This document shows, one piece after another, positions 58,028-64,000 of a DNA stretch of 64,000 bases. The stretch comes from [Phialemoniopsis] sp. UDSM-2020. Its lineage: Eukaryota > Ascomycota > Sordariomycetes > Thyridiales > Thyridiaceae. The stretch is from the NCBI GenBank assembly GCA_018873225.1, contig JAEILZ010000004.1:2728001-2792000 (forward strand). Direction: 5' to 3'. The notes under the pieces are model-generated. The model searched no databases. It was not told the DNA's origin and saw only the letters and a program-made list of their open reading frames with translations. A program made the translations under genes and the position numbers. Numbering within the stretch: position 1 is the first letter of the stretch; the number at the start of each line of letters is the position of its first letter.

Positions 58028-61000
58028 TCAATACAGCAGATCCCCGTTCTCAATCATCCTTGTGAAGCGGCAGTGCCTAGCGTCCGGCTCGCGGAACTTG
58101 TACGTCTCGCCGCGGACGACGCGGTCGACCTCCTCGAGCACAAAGGGGTAGACGTCCTTCCAGGCGTTGCGGCCCATCCAGCAGTCGAGGTGGCCGTAGC
58201 CGGGGACGACCTTGCGCCGGTACTGGATGTCGCTGCCGTCGCCGGCGGCGCTCGTGCCGAACGCGTCGCAGAGGACCTCGTACGTGCGCTCCGTCGACTC
58301 GGGCGACAGCACGGCGTTGTCGCGCCCGACGAAGAGCATGAACGGGATGCCGCGCAGCCTCTCGACGTTCTCGGCGGTGTCGAGGCGCTCGAAGAGGGGC
58401 GCGTTGGCCATGACGTGGCCGTCGGACCCCTGCTTCATGAGCAGCTGCAGCAGGCGCATGTTGACGCCGCCGAAGAAGCGGTCGATCTGGCGGTGCGTCG
58501 CCTCGTTGAGGTTGCGGTGGTTCCAGCAGCGGGCAAAGACGAGCGAGATGCGGTGGCAGGCGGCGCTGTTGCAGATCTCGCGGCGCTCGTCCGGGTAGAA
58601 GCGCAGGAGCTGGTTGAGGCAGCGCTGCACGAACGAGTCGTCGGTCGAGGTGCTGCAGCTGAACCACGTGCCCGCGAGCATCTTGTACAGGCGGTCGGCC
58701 GGGATGGGCCCCGCCATGACCTTGATCATGTTCATAAAGTTCCAGATGGGGTTCATGAAGACCTGGCTGCAGGTCACGCCGAGGATCCAGTCCGTCGGGA
58801 TCGTGCCGTCGAGGAGGCCGGTGCTGAAGGCGACGGAGCCCATGCAGTGGGCTATGGTGTAGATCTTGCCGATGTTGTCCTGCGGGTAGAAGTTTTGCCG
58901 GATGTACTCGAGGCAGGCGCGCATATCAAGGCGCGCGTCGTAGGTGGTCCAGTTGTTCTCGGCGATAACGAGCTGGCCGATCCTGTGAACGGTTACAAAG
59001 ACTCGGTACCCGGCGCGGCAGAAGTAGTTGACGGCATTAAAGGGGATGGTAGGCAAAGCGTAGATCTGGTGGTCAACCGAGGCACCGGGGATCATGAACA
59101 GGTTCTTGACTTCGACAGGAGAGTCGTTCTCGTCAAGAGGGATATAGGTAGGCTCCCACATGTGCAATCGCGTAGACACACCATCCCTAGCGACTATGTT
59201 ATAGGTCTCGGTGGGAGGCGTGTTATTGATGAAGCCATTGTATGTCTGGGTGGGATACTGGAGGGGCGTAAGGGGAGCAAGGAAGAGCGACATGGACTTG
59301 CGGGTGAAGTAGGTCATGAAGTTGGCGGCACTAGCGACCTTCTTCAAAAGACCACTGCCAGTGGGAGTGAGCGTCATGATCTCAGACAAGAAGTCTGTAG
59401 GGGTGATATGCATCATTCCCTTGGCAAGCACTTTCCCGTGGCGCCACGGCTCCTCCGTGTCGGGGTTGATGAGATTTGTCGGCAGCTTCTCCGTAACGGT
59501 GACGTACAGAGTACTCGTCGACCGCCAGAATGCCAGCGGCGCAAGTGCCACAGATGAGTCAACAACCTTGTAGCCATGGAAGTGCAGCACCCTGCCGTTG
59601 GTGCCGCGCATGTCAAAGTCGTAAGTCAAGTTCCTGGTACCTGGAGCCTTTGTGTCCATGATGAAGAGACCAAATTGGCCTCTCTGGACCATGAAAGGCG
59701 AGCCCGGGATGGTAGGGCAGACAAAGGTTCCTGTAAGCAAGCCCTTGTGATCCGGATCATTGACAATGTTCCTGGTGTTGAAGGATTGCACGCTCAGGAA
59801 GAAACGAGCACTCTCGCAGCGGCTCTTGGCCGTCCTGTAAGCGAGCTCATACGTTGCCTTGTGGTCGTCCTTCATGTTGGAGTCCCTGTGGATGAAACCA
59901 GACATGACCTCGGTGAAGCCGAACCCGCCAGCCTTGATGGCACGCGCCTTCTCCATGTCGGAGATTGTCATGTCAAGGCTGTTGAGCTCGGCGTCGAGCT
60001 GGACCTCGTCGTACTCGGTCTCATCGTCGGACCTTGTGTAGAACGGAGTGTGGGCGGGCTCACTAAACAAGTCGAGGATGCCATTCTTCTGGGTGCTGAT
60101 GGTAAGCTTCTGTTGCTTGGCAAAGGCCGCAACAGACCGCTCAGCAAGCGCAGTGATGGTAGCGAAGGGATTCGCACCGAGGGCGGCGGGGATCACTGCG
60201 CCATCGGTAACGATAAGACCGTCGTAGACTTCTTCGTGATTACCGGTGAAGACTCGACCAACGTGATCCGTCACACCTGTCTTACCGGAGTTGTCTCGAG
60301 CCATGCATGCTCCACTAGATATAGATGGTCAGTACGACATTTGACGTCGAGGGGATCCCGATCGGAACACGTACCCAATAGGGTGTACAGTCACCTGCTG
60401 TCCCATCAGCGCGAACCAGGGGTTGTTCACCAAGGTGCCACCGACAGCCTCTGTCGCCTTGGCCAGGATCTCGTTCAGCTTCTTGACGTGATCGCTCCTA
60501 CCGACCCCAAGGAACTCAAGCCTTGGCTTGTCATCCTCGAGCGTCAACACCGCTTGGTTGCCTGTAATTGAATGTCATATTAGCTGATGTACATCGGGGA
60601 CTTGTATATGTAGCGGCCCACTCACTGTCGTGCGACATGATCAAGTACACCTGCGTTCTCTCGATTGCGCCTTTCCTGAAATAGGGTCCGAGCAATCGGC
60701 TACCCCAGCGGGCGAGGCAAGCCTGTGTCCGCTCAACAATGGTGTCGTTCTTGGGTCCTTGAGCACCAGGCAGGAAGTCGAGCATGGTCTGCAGAAGGCG
60801 TGCAAGGGCTTGGGGGACTGCACCCTCTTCAATGACATAGCCATCGAGCGGATTAGCATGACCACGCCTGTTGTCGATGATGCCGGTGATTGTAGGGCCA
60901 ATTGGCTTGTAGGGGTTGGGGAATGCCCTCCCGATGCCATTGACTTCTTCGTCCGTGTTGTAGCTGGACAACATTAGTACCTATTCAGGTATCTGGAACG

Positions 61001-62503
61001 CGGTGCAGAGGAGATACACATACCCAAAAGCAAGGATGTCGCCGTTGCCGCTCATGTTCTGGCCAACTTGGTCGCTCATTCGCAAGCCCATGGTCTTACT
61101 CCTGAGCAGAATCTCCGTGCTGCCAATGGCGCCAGCACCGACGAAGACGGCTCTCTTCGCATGTACCCAGAGCAGGTCGCCGTGCAGATTGGCCTTGAAG
61201 TGGCCGCGATTCCGGCCGTGCCAAGCAAAGTAGATGTTGTAGCCACCGCGCTTATCTTTGACCTTTTCGATGTGGCGGACCTCGCATTCGCAGAACATCT
61301 CGGCTCCCCAGTTCCAGGCGTCGGCCAGATATGTCACCAAGGTTGTGGTCTTTGACCCGTCGTTGACGCCCGTGCAGTCCTGGCCTGTGAGCGCAGAGGC
61401 CGACATCTCGACGCCACAGCTGTTGGGTCCGTTCCTGAAGCGGGTGGTCTGCTTGACACGCTCGAACTTGTCGGTCATGTTGAGATACTCTGCTTGTTTC
61501 TTGAGCAGCTCCAGCTTGGGTAGTCTGGGCCAGTCCTCGGGATATTGCTCTGGCTCAAGCACGCTCTCAACCTTGTCGTACCCTACGAATTGTCAGCCAC
61601 GAAATCCTAGAAATGAATCAGGCCGGTAGGATTCTATCTTACACTCGTCCAGTGCGCCCTTCTTCCTCAGCTCCGGGGGCCAAAACTTCATCGCCATTGT
61701 ATCCTCGTCCGCTCGCAGGAACACATTGGCGTTCATCAAGCTCGTACCACCGAGTCCTGTTGGTATATATTAGCAAACATTCTGGCCGAAAGCGTTCCCA
61801 ACCCCTTGGTAATAGTAAACTCACCATTGCCCACTATCGCGTTCTGCCCCTTGCCAAAGATGAGATGGTACATGCCCGTCGGGTCGCCGGCATTGATGTC
61901 AACGCCATGCAAGAACCCGGGTGCAAAGTCTCCGGAACAGTGCAGATCCCCGAGGGACTCGCCCATGCCGGTAGGGTACTCGCCCGGCCAGCGCTCCTTG
62001 CCGAGCTCGAGCAGGCACACAGACTGGCCGGCGCGGGCCATGCGCGAGGCGGCCACGGCGCCGCCGTAACCGGAGCCGATGACGACGGTGTCGTATGAGC
62101 TGCGCATCAGCTCGACTGGCCTCGAGATGCGCGGGAACTGCTTCGCCCGGGTGTCGTCGACGTAGGAGCGGATCTTGGCGCGCGTGCGGGTGTGCGGGCC
62201 GCTGCCTTGCTCGTGGATACCCTCGGGCCGGATGGGCATCGACTTGGCGCGGCCCTTCTTATCGGTGAAGAAAGAGTCGCGATCCGGCTCTGGCGATGAT
62301 GTCGAGGAAGGTATCGATGAAGACCGCCTCCTATGAGCAGGCCGTGACGGCGAGGCGCCGAGGTCTGGGGTTCGAGGGGGCTCGGCAGGTGTCGGGGGCC
62401 AGTGGACGCCGTTCACCATGGCAGTGTTGCCGTTCTGGTATGGCGGAGTGTGTATCTTGTTGCCATTGAGCTCCGGCGTCACAAGCTGGGGTGTGGACGC
62501 CAT
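58028..62503 (-). CDS. Cholesterol-oxidase-like GMC oxidoreductase fused to an alpha/beta-hydrolase
   Basis: Six exons, 62503-61825, 61756-61643, 61582-61024, 60963-60626, 60561-60375 and 60314-58028, give 1387 residues. Residues 1 to about 130 are disordered. The FAD-binding motif GSGYGG is at 143-148. The GMC C-terminal part has VTVHPIGGACM (catalytic His) and ALGANPFATITALAER (Asn), as in class I cholesterol oxidases. A linker region follows, with a beta-rich segment (about 765-920), and from about 985 an alpha/beta-hydrolase domain: the nucleophile elbow is AHCMGS, so the nucleophile position is Cys1116 instead of Ser, with candidate Asp1291 (GRDN) and His1334 (GYGHLD). The hydrolase end resembles acid lipases (GYGHLDCW). 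Substrates are unknown; a sterol or steryl ester is a reasonable guess from the GMC half. No signal peptide or membrane anchor is seen. Confidence 0.9.
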
Positions 62504-64000
62504 GGTGGCTTTCGGTTTGTGTCAACTCTCCAGAACTACGTGTTAGACCCCTTGCAACTTTCCAGATGCGTGAGAGGAGGAGGAGGAGATAGGTTGGTAA
62601 GCACTCTCGCTAGGAACCTGGATGATATCAAGTAAGAGGAGGAAAGGAAAGAAAAGGTTGGTGATCTGAATTAGTAGATCATAAGGAAGCAATAGGTATC
62701 AAGGCGAGAAAGAGGGTATATACTGAAGGATACAACCAGCCGGAAGACAACATCAACAACGAGTTATAGCAAGAGGAGATGAAGCATATATAAATTCGAA
62801 GAAGAGTCGAGGTTAGCTTTCCCAAAGGACCCGTATTCAAACACACTATCTCATGTAGGTCTTATGTACCTACTTCGCGTACGGAGCAAGTGCAGGGGAG
62901 GTCAATCGGGAGACCCTTCAAAGGCTTTCTGCTCTTACCACCCCTGTCAAATCAAACTACGAAGTATGTACACACATACGATATGTCACCGGCGTCGTGC
63001 GTGTGGGGGCCGGCAAGCCCCATGTTCCCGGAGTGGTGGAAGCAACGAGACCACTCAAGGCTTCGGATCGAGAGAGTTGGAGAACAAGTGCTTCTGGGGG
63101 GCTCCTGGAGCACAGGGCAGGACTGCGGAATCGACTCGGCTGGGGAGCTGCTCGTGCCCTTGAAAGCACCGCGCAGACTCAGCCATCATCAGCCCTTCCT
63201 CTTTCGGTGACCTGGTGGTGTGGGTGGGTGGCAGGGCTGAAGGGTGATAAGTGGTCGATGATGCTGCCGGGCGTGCTCATTGGCTGCTATACTTGCAACG
63301 GGGCGGCGGAGAGAGGGGAGGTAATGAAAATAGTAGCCCGTGCCGACATGGGGGGGCCATTTTAGAGCGGGTTTGCAGCGGGAACTGGCTGATTGGTGTT
63401 ATGGAGCTACCGGGGTCTACTGTGATGAAGGAGGTACCTAGTGCGTACATGATCAGACAGGTCCGGGATCTGCTTGCTCTCTTTCATGTGCTCGAGCTCA
63501 TGGTGCAGCAGCAGTAGGTATGTGATCATGATGTTGTTGTCCCACCATCGAGAGAAGACTTCGACTCAGCAAACAAACTTGAAAAGCTTCTAGAAGACAC
63601 GGGTGGTGAAGCATAACGGACACCATTGTGAGACAGGCTCACCTCACCAAGCCATGGCGAACAGTGGAAATGTCGTCCTAGTTACTGTCTAGGTGCTCCG
63701 GCCGGGTAGTCGCTTTCGGGTATTTTGCTTATTTTTGTGACAGCGACTCGATCTCGGACTTGTCCAACCACCGCCTGGCTCTCCCTTGTCAGTCTGTCAG
63801 GGTACGAAGTAAAGAGGGGCCTGGGGAATGGCAAACCATCATAAACAGACTTCGCATCGATGTCTCATCTGGGTTGGGTCAATGTCACGCTGACCGTCGC
63901 CATTGCCTGCCATAAGATTCAACCGTCCAGTCGGCAAGTCTAATGTTAATTGATCCTCCTCCAACGTCAGCTTAGCGGGAGCCGCCACAGCCGTGTAGCG
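62504..64000. other. Upstream region of the GMC/hydrolase gene to window end
   Basis: GA-rich promoter just upstream of the start, then mixed sequence with short overlapping ORFs on both strands. No gene, RNA or repeat that I can support. Confidence 0.5.

Noticed and set aside
58073..59557. 494-codon open frame on the plus strand
   Set aside because: Antisense shadow of the GMC/hydrolase last exon. GC-ending codons on the true strand remove antisense stops; composition is Val/Ala/Asp/Glu-rich with no domain.
1..64000. CRISPR arrays, insertion sequences or viral genes
   Set aside because: No regularly spaced repeats, transposase or reverse-transcriptase motifs, or viral protein motifs were seen; a eukaryotic nuclear region is not expected to carry CRISPR arrays or bacterial insertion sequences.

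Overview
The window is nuclear DNA from a filamentous ascomycete (Pezizomycotina, most likely Sordariomycetes). The genes have short introns, mostly 49-130 nt, with GT...AG ends and CTAAC/CTGAC-like branch sites. The predicted products are ordinary fungal proteins (RhoGAP, Crb2-type checkpoint protein, V-ATPase subunit A, Ssd1/GUL-1, Gle1, Tlg1, ER cyclophilin, Trm112, Big1, Rrp17, tropomyosin, Set1). There are no operons, no CRISPR arrays and no intact transposons. I rebuilt the gene models by hand from splice signals; for every complete model the summed exon lengths are a multiple of three.

Layout. 1-769: 3' end of an Ams2/Spt21-like gene. 1706-2202 (-): RPA3, followed by a gene-free stretch of about 4.6 kb. 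6812-7909 (+): an ATF/CREB-type bZIP factor. 9514-12420: a divergent pair of mitochondrial large-subunit ribosomal proteins, uL4m and mL38, sharing one short promoter region. 12879-16470 (-): RhoGAP protein. 17026-17672 (-): a protein I do not recognise. 18085-19115 (+): pICln-like protein. 19680-23376 (-): Crb2/Rad9/53BP1-type BRCT protein. 25397-27047 (+): DUF4048 protein. 27780-29824 (+): V-ATPase subunit A. 30663-31692 (-): secreted ferritin-like protein. 34183-38453 (-): Ssd1/GUL-1. 40167-41949 (+): Gle1. 42322-43162 (-): Tlg1-like SNARE. 43766-44841 (+): ER cyclophilin with two possible 3' ends. 45140-45616 (+): Trm112. 45952-46906 (-): Big1. 47360-48074 (+): Rrp17/Nol12. 48366-49099 (-): tropomyosin. 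49776-51169 (+): securin candidate. 52932-56868 (+): Set1. 58028-62503 (-): a large fusion of a cholesterol-oxidase-like GMC oxidoreductase with an alpha/beta-hydrolase. The last 1.5 kb holds no gene that I can support.

Most genes here are housekeeping genes in no single pathway. Local links are the uL4m/mL38 pair (mitoribosome), the secretory-pathway group between 42 and 47 kb (Tlg1, ER cyclophilin, Big1), and chromosome-cycle genes scattered along the window (Rpa3, Crb2, securin candidate, Set1).

The points most worth a second look are: the 1387-residue GMC/hydrolase fusion with Cys at the nucleophile elbow; the cyclophilin gene that can encode either an HVEL-ended or a membrane-anchored protein; the V-ATPase intron lying in the codon where yeast VMA1 carries its intein; a 17-bp inverted repeat joining SET1 intron 1 to exon 2; the securin candidate; and two decayed copies of one intergenic repeat.
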